This document shows, piece by piece, positions 8,701 to 14,959 of a stretch of DNA of 19,134 nt. Source of the DNA: an uncultured Rubrobacteraceae bacterium (GTDB taxonomy: Bacteria > Actinomycetota > Rubrobacteria > Rubrobacterales > Rubrobacteraceae); NCBI GenBank assembly GCA_902806105.1, contig CADCVI010000255.1, forward strand, positions 1-19,134, in the 5' to 3' direction. The notes below the pieces were generated by a model, which had not been told where the DNA came from, ran no database searches, and worked only from the letters and a program-made list of their open reading frames with translations. The first letter of the stretch is position 1. Each line of letters starts with the position of its first letter. The position numbers were made by a program, and so were the translations under genes.

Positions 8701-8889
8701 GCTGTAGACGAGCTGGGAACAACCGACCGCGCAGTACGGACAGACGCTAACCGTCTGCTTCACGCCAGGGTCGTGGATGCGCGCCCGCAGGTTGCGGCTC
8801 GCCTCACTCACCGGATGCTTCACCTTCACGCCGACGTGATTTTTTAGCTTCGACCACAAGCCATCCGCGTCCGTTAACCTAAGGAACAC
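5773..8889 (-). CDS. Formate dehydrogenase catalytic subunit, selenocysteine-containing (Sec at an in-frame TGA)
   Basis: A molybdopterin oxidoreductase of the FdnG/FdoG type, 1038 residues if the TGA at 8323-8325 is read as selenocysteine (Sec189). It oxidises formate to CO2. An N-terminal [4Fe-4S] site is seen as C50-x2-C53-x3-C57 and C85, with LCPKG after it. The active site reads NQARI-Sec-HSSTVPGL, matching the FdnG motif NQARV-U-HGPTV, with the catalytic His directly after Sec. The frame stays open after the TGA, continuing GITYGRGGATT and cofactor-binding stretches such as LIEGSNMAEAHP and KLIHVDPRFTRT. A molybdopterin-dinucleotide domain runs from about residue 905. The start is GTG with AGGAGAG upstream, and an in-frame TAA lies about 35 nt further up. 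There is no twin-arginine signal, unlike FdnG. It is the first gene of the operon and overlaps the next by 4 nt. Without recoding it would appear as two ORFs, 8323-8889 and 5773-8310. Confidence 0.9.
8293..8311 (-). promoter_or_regulatory. Bacterial SECIS-like hairpin downstream of the recoded UGA
   Basis: On the mRNA, a 7-bp stem (GGUGCCC pairing with GGGCAUC, one G-U pair) closes a GGUCU loop. It begins 11 nt after the UGA. The E. coli fdhF SECIS has the same 11-nt spacing and an AGGUCU apical loop with the G and U that SelB contacts. The position, loop and spacing support Sec insertion here. This was folded by eye. Confidence 0.8.
8323..8325 (-). other. Recoded UGA (selenocysteine) codon, Sec189
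   Basis: The in-frame TGA lies at the active-site position that holds Cys or Sec in formate dehydrogenases. Conserved sequence continues without a break on both sides, and the following codon is His, as in E. coli FdnG and FdhF. Confidence 0.85.
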
Positions 8890-8940
8890 GCCTCTCTCCT
8901 CTCTTGTTTTGTACTTATCCCGTTAATCTCCCTGGGCGCC

Positions 8941-8946
8941 ATTGTA
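8941..8946 (-). promoter_or_regulatory. Candidate -10 element for the formate dehydrogenase operon
   Basis: On the minus strand this reads TACAAT, about 50 nt upstream of the GTG start. No good -35 hexamer is found 16-18 nt upstream. Instead the dyad at 8955-8986 covers that region, which would suit a regulated promoter. Confidence 0.3.
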
Positions 8947-8954
8947 ACCAATAC

Positions 8955-8986
8955 TTGTGCACGCCGAAACGGTTGTACGTTCACAA
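8955..8986. repeat. Near-perfect dyad, possible operator in the divergent promoter region
   Basis: TTGTGCACG at 8955-8963 and CGTTCACAA at 8978-8986 are inverted copies matching at 8 of 9 positions, separated by 14 nt. The dyad sits just upstream of the candidate -10 of the formate dehydrogenase operon. It may bind a regulator of one or both divergent units. It does not fit the spacing of a CRP/FNR box. Confidence 0.4.
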
Positions 8987-9227
8987 ACACGAAGCGTGTC
9001 CTTTAAGTTTTTTGAAGCCCGTTCAGATGCTGTTGTGCGGGGTTCGGGCGTTTGTTACGGTGAAAAAGTCGGATCTATCTGTGGGACATCATGGGGAAGG
9101 GAGGTCCGCGAGAAGGTACCGGTAGCCGTGCCGTGCATCGCCGTTTTCGGGCGAACGGGTCGCAGGTTCCCGATGGTAAGAAGCGAAAGTTCAGCAAGCA
9201 GTTACCAACGTAACGCGAGGAGAATGT

Positions 9228-10442
9228 ATGGCTGAGCAGAACAAGGTAGTGGTTTACAAGAGTCCCGGCGAGGTAGAGCTCAAGGAGATCGAGTACCCGA
9301 AGCTTGAGGTACCCAGTGACGTCGCCGAGGCGATGGGTTACAGGAGCGTCGCGGCGCCGCACGCGGTAATCCTCAGGGTCGTCTCGACAAACATCTGCGG
9401 GTCCGACCAGCACATGGTGCGCGGCCGGACGACGGCGCCTCCGGGCCAGACGCTCGGGCACGAGATCACGGGCGAGGTCGTCGAGGCCGGCGACGACGTC
9501 CAGTTCATCAAAGAGGGCGACATCTGCTCGGTGCCGTTCAACATCGCCTGCGGTCGCTGCCGCAACTGCAAGGAGCGCAAGACCGGCGTCTGCTTGAACG
9601 TGAACCCGGCGCGCGCGGGCTCGGCCTACGGCTACGTGGACATGGGCGGCTGGCAGGGCGGCCAGGCCAACTACGTGATGGTGCCGTTCGCCGACTTCAA
9701 CCTCCTGAAGTTCCCGGACCGTGAGCAGGCCCTCGAGAAGATCCTGGACCTCACCATGCTCTCGGACATCTTCCCGACGGGCTACCACGGCGCGTACACG
9801 GCGCAGGTCACGACCGGCTCGACGGTCTACGTGGCTGGCGCCGGCCCGGTCGGCCTCGCGGCGGCCCACTCCGCACAGCTTCTCGGGGCATCCGTGGTCA
9901 TCGTCGGCGACCTCAACGATCAGCGGCTGGAGCAGGCCCGCTCCTTCGGCTGCGAGGCGATCAACGTCGGCGAGGGGACTCCCATCGAGGAGCAGCTCAT
10001 GGACATCCTCGGCGAGCCCGAGGTCGACTGCGCGGTCGACGCTGTCGGCTTCGAGGCGTCGGCGAAGGCCGGCGAGGAGTCACCGGCGATCGTCCTCAAC
10101 CAGGTCCAGTCCATCACGCGCGCGGGTGGCTCCCTGGGTATCCCGGGTCTGTACGTCACCGGCGATCCGGGTGCGGCCGACCCCGATGCGCAGGAAGGGA
10201 CGCTCAAGATCCGCTTCGGCCTCGGCTGGGCGAAGAGCCACGCCTTCTTCACGGGTCAGTGCCCGGTGATGAAGTACAACCGCGGGCTCATGATGAGCAT
10301 CCTGCACGACAAGGCCCAGATCGCCAAGGCCGTCAACGCCACGGTGATCCCGCTGGAAGAGGCCCCGCAGGGCTACCAGGACTTCGACAAGGGCGCGGCG
10401 AAGAAGTACGTCCTCAACCCGAACGGTTACATCAACGCCTAA
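9228..10442 (+). CDS. fdhA: Glutathione-independent formaldehyde dehydrogenase (zinc, NAD-dependent)
   Basis: A 404-residue zinc alcohol-dehydrogenase-family enzyme very close to Pseudomonas putida formaldehyde dehydrogenase (EC 1.2.1.46), which oxidises free formaldehyde to formate with NAD+ and can also dismutate aldehydes. Diagnostic stretches are STNICGSDQHMVRGRTTA, CGRCRNCKE, NPARAGSAYGYVDMGGW, EPEVDCAVDAVGFEA and IRFGLGWAKSH. The catalytic zinc ligands align as Cys57, His78 and Asp180. The structural zinc ligands are Cys108, Cys111, Cys114 and Cys122. The Rossmann motif is VAGAGPVGLAA (about 202-212). The ATG follows GAGGAGA at a good distance. Compared with the P. putida enzyme there are about 11 extra residues before the first zinc ligand. 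It is divergent from the formate dehydrogenase operon that would consume its product and is closed by its own terminator. Confidence 0.94.
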   Translation: MAEQNKVVVYKSPGEVELKEIEYPKLEVPSDVAEAMGYRSVAAPHAVILRVVSTNICGSDQHMVRGRTTAPPGQTLGHEITGEVVEAGDDVQFIKEGDICSVPFNIACGRCRNCKERKTGVCLNVNPARAGSAYGYVDMGGWQGGQANYVMVPFADFNLLKFPDREQALEKILDLTMLSDIFPTGYHGAYTAQVTTGSTVYVAGAGPVGLAAAHSAQLLGASVVIVGDLNDQRLEQARSFGCEAINVGEGTPIEEQLMDILGEPEVDCAVDAVGFEASAKAGEESPAIVLNQVQSITRAGGSLGIPGLYVTGDPGAADPDAQEGTLKIRFGLGWAKSHAFFTGQCPVMKYNRGLMMSILHDKAQIAKAVNATVIPLEEAPQGYQDFDKGAAKKYVLNPNGYINA

Positions 10443-10474
10443 CGGGCAGCACGAGAGAAGCCGCAAGGCTCTTG

Positions 10475-10507
10475 GAGGGGGACCGGGAAAACCCGGTCCC
10501 CCTCTTT
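10475..10507 (+). terminator. Rho-independent terminator after fdhA
   Basis: A perfect 13-bp stem (10475-10487 against 10492-10504), AAAA loop and a short TTT tract. It lies 33 nt after the fdhA stop, which makes fdhA a single-gene unit. Confidence 0.88.
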
Positions 10508-10607
10508 CGTGCCGTCAGCGAGTCGTATCGATGGCGCACCACCGGTGACGGCTCCTACTACCTCCGCACCCCGGTTGCCCTCGTGATTTGCCACGATGGC
10601 GCGCTGG

Positions 10608-10613
10608 TACACT
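10608..10613 (+). promoter_or_regulatory. Candidate extended -10 element for fdhD
   Basis: TACACT preceded by TGG gives a TGnTANNNT extended -10 pattern, 38 nt before the fdhD ATG. No strong -35 is seen. The rest of the 10508-10651 gap shows nothing I can name. Confidence 0.28.
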
Positions 10614-10651
10614 TTCCGTACGAATAGGCGAAGTCCGTTAGCGAGGGGCGC

Positions 10652-11518
10652 ATGCTAGAGAAGGCGGGGGCCAACAGGGCCCGTCGTGGCAGCAAGACCA
10701 AGACGCGGGTCAGGGTCGTCGAAGCCGGGCGGGCGCGGGTCCGCCCGGACGTGCTCGCCACCGAGGAGCCGATGGAGATACGCCTGATCTCCGGCGACAA
10801 CAAGCAGACGGTCGCGGTGACGATGCGCACGCCCGGCTCGGACTTCGAGCTTGCGGCGGGTTTTCTGTACGGTGAGGGGATAATCTCCTCGCGCGACGAC
10901 ATCAAGAAGATCAGCTACTGCGTCGACGTGGACGCGGAGCAGCAGTACAACATCGTGAACGTGGAGCTCTGGGCTGGGCACGAGTACGACCCGCGTCCCC
11001 TGGAGCGCCACTTCTATACGTCGAGCGCCTGCGGGGTCTGCGGCAAGGAGAGCCTGGACCAGCTAGAGATACGCGGCTGCGCGGTGATACCGCCGGGCCT
11101 GGGGGTCGACGCGGACGTCATATCCTCACTCCCCGACAAGCTGCGCGAGAAGCAGGGGCTCTTCGACTCGACGGGGGGACTGCACGCGGCTGCGCTCTTC
11201 GACCGGGAGGGGAACCTCCTGGCGCTCCGAGAGGACGTCGGGAGGCACAACGCCACCGACAAGCTCATCGGCTGGGCGCTCATGGAGGGGAAGCTGCCGC
11301 TCTCGGAGCACATGGTGCAGGTCAGCGGGCGAAGCTCCTTCGAGATCCTTCAGAAGTGCCTGACCGCCGGGGTGCCGATCGTCTGCGCCATCTCGGCGCC
11401 GAGCAGCCTCGCCGTGGACGTCGCGCGCCAGTTCGGGATGACGCTGGTGGGTTTTATGCGCGGTGAGCGCTTCAACGTGTACGCGGGGTTTGATAGGATT
11501 ATTACGGAAGGGAAGTAA
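10652..11518 (+). CDS. fdhD: FdhD, sulfurtransferase required for formate dehydrogenase activity
   Basis: A 288-residue FdhD protein. In E. coli, FdhD passes sulfur from the cysteine desulfurase IscS to the molybdenum cofactor, and formate dehydrogenases are inactive without it. The catalytic loop SSACGVCGKESL places the CxxC pair at Cys127 and Cys130. Other family signatures are SDFELAAGFLYGEGII (63-78), STGGLHAAALFD, REDVGRHNATDKLIG, VSGRSSFEILQK and the C-terminal GFMRGERFNVYAGFDRI. The first 20 residues are basic and probably disordered. The ATG follows GAGGGG. The next gene, an OFA-family transporter, begins 32 nt after the stop with no terminator between, so the two probably share a transcript. 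Its presence beside the formate dehydrogenase operon supports that enzyme being functional. Confidence 0.95.
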   Translation: MLEKAGANRARRGSKTKTRVRVVEAGRARVRPDVLATEEPMEIRLISGDNKQTVAVTMRTPGSDFELAAGFLYGEGIISSRDDIKKISYCVDVDAEQQYNIVNVELWAGHEYDPRPLERHFYTSSACGVCGKESLDQLEIRGCAVIPPGLGVDADVISSLPDKLREKQGLFDSTGGLHAAALFDREGNLLALREDVGRHNATDKLIGWALMEGKLPLSEHMVQVSGRSSFEILQKCLTAGVPIVCAISAPSSLAVDVARQFGMTLVGFMRGERFNVYAGFDRIITEGK

Positions 11519-11550
11519 TGCTGCTGTAGGGATTGGGAAAGGGGAGGCAA

Positions 11551-12831
11551 GTGGCGAGTCAAGCGGCCGGATCGGGTTCGGGCGGCGGTAACAGGGCACT
11601 TATAGCGGTTGCGGGCGTGGTCATACAGGTCGCACTGGGTGCGGTCTATGCCTGGAGCGTGTTTCGGATACCGTTGACCGAGAACTACGGCACCTCGGTC
11701 TCGGCAGTCAACCTTACGTTCAGCATTGCGATCCTGTCCCTCGGTTTCGCTGCTTTCTTCGGCGGCTTGTTGATGGCACGCGTTGGACCCAAAATCGTGG
11801 CGATCCTCTCAGGCGTGCTCTACGGCTCGGGGATCTTCCTTGCCAGCTTCGCGGATAACAGCCTGACGGTGCTTTATCTGACCTACGGGTTGTTGGCCGG
11901 CATCGGCATCGGGCTCGGGTACATCGTGCCGATCGCTACCCTCGTCAAGTGGTTCCCCGACAAGCGGGGCTTCATCACCGGCGTCGCGGTCGCCGGCTTC
12001 GGTGCCGGAGCGCTCGTCACGGCGCCAATCGCCCGGTACCTCGTCGGTAGCGTCGGTCTCTTCCCGACTTTCGCGATCCTCGGTATCCTTTATCTCGTGA
12101 TGGTCATCGGTGGCGCGCTGTTCTTGAAGAACCCGCCGGAGGGGTGGAAGCCGGAGGGTTGGGAGCCTCCCCCGGCGGAGGCAACCACCGACCGTTCCGG
12201 AATAGACTACAGCCTCGGTGGAGCCCTGAAGACCTGGCAGTGGTACGCGCTGTGGGCCCTGCTCTTCCTCAACGTCACCGCGGGTATCGCCATCATCTCC
12301 GAGGCCTCGCCGATGGCGCAGGAGATCACGGGCGTCGAGCCGCTCGTCGCCGCGGGTCTGGTCAGCATAATCTCTATCGCCAACGGCGCAGGAAGGTTCC
12401 TATGGGCGTGGTTGTCCGACGCCATAGGCCGCAAGTGGGTCTTCCTGACGATGTACCTCTTGCAGGCGGTCCTCTTCTTTCTCATCCCGATCATCGGCGG
12501 GACGTACTTCGTGCTGGCCGTTCTCGCCTTCATCATCGTCTCCTGCTACGGCGGCGGCTTCGGGACGATGCCGGCGTTCAACGCCGACTACTTCGGCTCT
12601 AAGAACGTGGGGACCATCTACGGGCTCATGATCACCGCCTGGGGCTTCGGTGGTGTGCTAGGACCGTTGCTGATCTCGCGAGTCGTGGACGCGACCGGCA
12701 GTTACCAGAACGCCTTCTACATACTCGCGGGCATGATGCTGGTCAGCTCGATCCTCCCGTTCATCGTCCGGCCGCCCAGGGCCCCCGAGGGGCAAGCCAG
12801 CGGAGCGCAGGCGGGAGGGGCAAGAGCGTAG
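11551..12831 (+). CDS. OFA-family MFS transporter, copy 1 (formate/oxalate-type carrier)
   Basis: A 426-residue major facilitator of the oxalate:formate antiporter (OFA) family with about 12 membrane segments. It shows ALGAVYAWSVFRIPL in TM1, a first inter-TM loop motif GGLLMARVGPK, the GLGYIVPIATLVKWFPDKRG stretch and, in the second half, RFLWAWLSDAIGRKWVF. Members carry oxalate, formate, lactate, pyruvate or related acids, and the substrate is not decidable from sequence. Beside fdhD and formate dehydrogenase, formate is the simplest guess. I chose the GTG at 11551 because it follows GGGGAGG and gives an N-terminus (ASQAAGSGS..GGNR) nearly identical to the second copy. An in-frame start at 11533 is less likely. 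It is about two-thirds identical by eye to the next gene. Confidence 0.88.
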   Translation: MASQAAGSGSGGGNRALIAVAGVVIQVALGAVYAWSVFRIPLTENYGTSVSAVNLTFSIAILSLGFAAFFGGLLMARVGPKIVAILSGVLYGSGIFLASFADNSLTVLYLTYGLLAGIGIGLGYIVPIATLVKWFPDKRGFITGVAVAGFGAGALVTAPIARYLVGSVGLFPTFAILGILYLVMVIGGALFLKNPPEGWKPEGWEPPPAEATTDRSGIDYSLGGALKTWQWYALWALLFLNVTAGIAIISEASPMAQEITGVEPLVAAGLVSIISIANGAGRFLWAWLSDAIGRKWVFLTMYLLQAVLFFLIPIIGGTYFVLAVLAFIIVSCYGGGFGTMPAFNADYFGSKNVGTIYGLMITAWGFGGVLGPLLISRVVDATGSYQNAFYILAGMMLVSSILPFIVRPPRAPEGQASGAQAGGARA

Positions 12832-12857
12832 CGCGACCGCTAACCGCCGATCTCCAG

Positions 12858-12891
12858 AAACCCCCGGTTGCTTCGGCCACCGGGGGTTTTT
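12858..12891 (+). terminator. Rho-independent terminator after OFA copy 1
   Basis: An 11-bp perfect stem (AAACCCCCGGT at 12858-12868 with its complement at 12879-12889) encloses a small inner pair closed by a TTCG tetraloop and is followed by TTT. It separates the two OFA genes into different transcripts. Confidence 0.9.
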
Positions 12892-13109
12892 CTTGAATAC
12901 ACAACCTGCGGCAGAGACCATTTCCTTCGAATGAGACGTTCATTGGTCTTGTAAGGTCGGAGGCAGTTCTGGTAGCTTTCCTCCTCAGGAGGGTAGAAGG
13001 CGCTCTCGAGAGGATTGGAGAAAACACCCTAACCGGGAGGGGGCGAACCTACGGGTAGTTACGTGTAAAGCATTCGGGGTTGTTTAGAGAAGGTCAAAGG
13101 AGGAATTGG
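12892..13109 (+). other. Promoter/leader region of OFA copy 2 with several short dyads
   Basis: This stretch holds no gene. It contains AATGA-N5-TCATT (12930-12944), CCTCC-N3-GGAGG (near 12980), CTCTCGAGAG (near 13003) and TTAC-N2-GTAA (13059-13068), then AAAGGAGG before the ATG. No clear -35/-10 pair is visible. The dyads may be operators or a structured 5' leader. I could not match it to a known riboswitch. Confidence 0.4.
12930..12944. promoter_or_regulatory. Palindromic site, possible TetR-type operator
   Basis: AATGA and TCATT arms flank a 5-nt centre. The shape resembles operators bound by TetR-family repressors. It lies 166 nt upstream of the second OFA start. No TetR gene is present in the window. 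Confidence 0.3.
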
Positions 13110-14387
13110 ATGGCAAGTCAAGCAGCCGGTTCGGGTACGGCCGGTGGTAACCGCGTACTTATCGCTATCGCTGGTGTGATAATGCAACTCGCACTCGGTG
13201 CGGTTTACGGCTGGAGTGTGTTTCGCAAGCCCCTCTCGGAGGCGTACGGCGTAGAAGTCTCCCCGGTGAACCTCGCGTTCACCATAACGATCTTCACGCT
13301 CGGGTTCGCGGCCTTCGCGGGAGGCATCTGGATGGGCAGGGTAGGGCCACGGACCGTCGCGATCACGTCGGGCGTACTCTACGGTCTCGGCATCTTCCTC
13401 ACCAGCTTTGCCGACAACAGCCTGACGCTGCTGTACCTGACCTACGGGGTCATAGCGGGTGCGGGGATCGGGCTCGGCTACATCGTGCCCATCGCCACCC
13501 TCGTCAAGTGGTTCCCCGACAAGCGCGGCGTCATCACGGGTATCGCCGTGGCCGGCTTCGGCGGCGGGGCCATTCTCGCGGCCCAGATCGCGCCGCGGCT
13601 CATCGAGTCCGTGGGGCTCTTCCCGACCTTCGCCGTGCTGGGCATCGCCTACCTTATCGTCGTCGTGGGCGCGGGCTTGTTCATGAAGAACCCGCCCGCC
13701 GGCTACAAGCCTCCCGGGTTCCAGCCCGACACGAGCGGCTCCTCCGAGCGCTCGGCCGTCGACTACGAGTTCGGCGCCGCGGTCAAGACCTGGCAGTGGT
13801 ACGCCCTGTGGGCCTTGCTCTTCCTGAACGTCACCGCCGGCATCTCGATTATCGCCGAGGCGGCGCCGATGACTGAGGAGATCACCGGGGCCGGCACGGC
13901 CGCCGCCGCCGCTCTCGTCTCCATCATCGCCATCTTCAACGGGATCGGTCGATTCCTGTGGGCCGCCCTCTCCGACGCCATAGGCCGCAAGTGGGTCTTC
14001 TTCACGATGTTCGTGATCCAGGCGGTGCTGTTCGTGCTGATGCCGATCATCGGCACCTCTTACTTTGTGTTTACCACGCTCGCCTGCATCATTCTGCTCT
14101 GCTACGGCGGCGGCTTCGGCACCATGCCCGCGTTCACTGCGGACTACTTCGGCTCGGCCAACGTCGGCAGGATCTACGGCCTGCTCCTGACCGCCTGGAG
14201 CTTCGCCGCCGTCGTGGGGCCGCTCCTGATCTCCTACGTCCACGACTCGACGGGGTCCTACGGTCCGGCCTTCTACATCATCGCCGGGATCATGGCCGCC
14301 AGCGCCGTTATCGCGCTCATCATCCGGCCCCCGAAGGCCCCCGAGGGCGCCGGCGCGGGCTCGCGGGCAAGCGAGGCACGGGCGTAG
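13110..14387 (+). CDS. OFA-family MFS transporter, copy 2 (paralogue of copy 1)
   Basis: A 425-residue OFA-family carrier with about 12 membrane segments. It keeps the same landmarks as copy 1: ALGAVYGWSVFRKPL, GLGYIVPIATLVKWFPDKRG, KTWQWYALWALLFLNVTAG, FLWAALSDAIGRKWVF and SCYGGGFGTMPAF-like CYGGGFGTMPAFTADYFGS. The ATG at 13110 follows AAAGGAGG at ideal spacing, and a TTG at 13080 in the same frame was passed over. Differences from copy 1 cluster in the central cytoplasmic loop (about residues 200-225), in TM1-TM2 and in the last helices, so the substrate range may differ. It has its own upstream region and terminator, so it is regulated apart from fdhD and copy 1. A local gene duplication is the likely origin. 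Confidence 0.88.
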   Translation: MASQAAGSGTAGGNRVLIAIAGVIMQLALGAVYGWSVFRKPLSEAYGVEVSPVNLAFTITIFTLGFAAFAGGIWMGRVGPRTVAITSGVLYGLGIFLTSFADNSLTLLYLTYGVIAGAGIGLGYIVPIATLVKWFPDKRGVITGIAVAGFGGGAILAAQIAPRLIESVGLFPTFAVLGIAYLIVVVGAGLFMKNPPAGYKPPGFQPDTSGSSERSAVDYEFGAAVKTWQWYALWALLFLNVTAGISIIAEAAPMTEEITGAGTAAAAALVSIIAIFNGIGRFLWAALSDAIGRKWVFFTMFVIQAVLFVLMPIIGTSYFVFTTLACIILLCYGGGFGTMPAFTADYFGSANVGRIYGLLLTAWSFAAVVGPLLISYVHDSTGSYGPAFYIIAGIMAASAVIALIIRPPKAPEGAGAGSRASEARA

Positions 14388-14425
14388 ACGAAGGGGACTC
14401 TGCTCCCCAAGGCAAGCAACCAACG

Positions 14426-14474
14426 AAGCGGCGGATCCCCCGGAGGCAGCACGTCTCCGGGGGATCCGCCGCTT
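14426..14474 (+). terminator. Long terminator hairpin after OFA copy 2
   Basis: A perfect 20-bp inverted repeat (14426-14445 against 14455-14474) has a 9-nt loop and is followed by TTGTTAGT after the stem. It is the longest stem in the window and probably stops transcription strongly. Confidence 0.85.
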
Positions 14475-14543
14475 GTTAGTGCCGGTCGCGGGGGCGAGCA
14501 TCGGCGTCCCTACTGCGGCGCGTGACCGGAATTTCGTATCTCG

Positions 14544-14572
14544 TTGACCGTGTCTAGTCTTTGCAATATAGT
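14544..14572 (+). promoter_or_regulatory. Sigma70-type promoter for the DUF485/symporter operon
   Basis: TTGACC (14544-14549) and TATAGT (14567-14572) are separated by exactly 17 nt. This is the best promoter match in the window. Transcription would start near 14580, leaving a leader of about 65 nt before the GTG at 14647. Confidence 0.7.
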
Positions 14573-14646
14573 GCCGAACGGAGCGGAAGGAGCAAAAGTT
14601 AATGCGGTGCTTCCGGGCGCCGCGGGGAGAGGAAAGGGGTTTCAAC

Positions 14647-14958
14647 GTGGCAAAGCAAGACGAGTGGGTTCGCGTAGAGCGAACATCGGCGTTCAAGGAT
14701 CTCGTGCGCAAAAAGAAGGCGTTCATCGTACCGGCGACGATCTTCTTCATGCTGTTCTACTTCGGGTTGCCGTTCCTCACGGCCTTCACGACCGTTCTCG
14801 AACCACAGGTGATCGGCTCGATCAACCTGGCGTACCTGTACGCGTTTGCGCAGTTCCCGATGACCTGGATCCTGATGCACATCTACGTCAACCGGGCCAA
14901 CAAGTGGGACGATCTGGTGGATCAGGCGCGGCACCAGGCTGCGGAGGGGGCACACTAA
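14647..14958 (+). CDS. DUF485 family small membrane protein (YjcH-like)
   Basis: A 103-residue protein of the DUF485 family. Members are typically encoded directly before acetate/solute:sodium symporters, as E. coli yjcH is before actP. A basic N-terminal helix (SAFKDLVRKKKAFIVPATIF) leads into two membrane spans, FFMLFYFGLPFLTAFTTVL and AYLYAFAQFPMTWILMHIYV. A polar tail follows with the NKWDDLVDQAR motif. I chose the GTG at 14647 because AAAGGGG precedes it at good spacing, and the extra residues from an ATG at 14602 (a Cys/Arg-rich stretch) do not look like the family. The symporter ATG lies 1 nt after its stop. The molecular role is not established, and a helper or regulator of the symporter is inferred. 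Confidence 0.88.
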   Translation: MAKQDEWVRVERTSAFKDLVRKKKAFIVPATIFFMLFYFGLPFLTAFTTVLEPQVIGSINLAYLYAFAQFPMTWILMHIYVNRANKWDDLVDQARHQAAEGAH

Positions 14959-14959
14959 T

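Larger units (their letters stand above)
8890..9227. other. Divergent control region between formate dehydrogenase operon and fdhA
   Basis: This 338-nt gap contains no convincing gene. Its first part, up to about 9065, is visibly AT-richer than the surrounding genes. It must hold the promoters for both the minus-strand formate dehydrogenase operon and the plus-strand fdhA. It contains a TACAAT -10-like element for the operon, an adjacent dyad, and GAGGAGA at 9217-9223 as the fdhA ribosome-binding site. For fdhA only weak promoter matches are visible, such as TTGTGC (9033) with TACGGT (9056) at 17-nt spacing. Confidence 0.5.

Noticed and set aside
5980..8847. A 955-codon plus-strand open frame opposite the formate dehydrogenase gene
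   Set aside because: Its translation is R/G/V/L-rich with no recognisable domain, and it mirrors the codon bias of the real gene on the other strand. Long antisense frames are expected at this GC content.
8955..8986. A CRP/FNR-type binding site
   Set aside because: The arms resemble half-sites (TTGTG/CACAA), but the 14-nt spacer does not match the 6-nt (CRP) or 4-nt (FNR) centre. It is kept only as an unassigned dyad.
12960..13070. A possible glycine- or c-di-GMP-type riboswitch before the second OFA gene
   Set aside because: Short words such as ACACC and GGGGGCGAA recall parts of known motifs, but the conserved order and stems of those classes are not present.
13059..14750. A 563-codon minus-strand open frame opposite the second OFA gene
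   Set aside because: It reads as G/D/R/E-rich low-complexity sequence and crosses a terminator and a promoter. The opposite strand holds a clear MFS gene.
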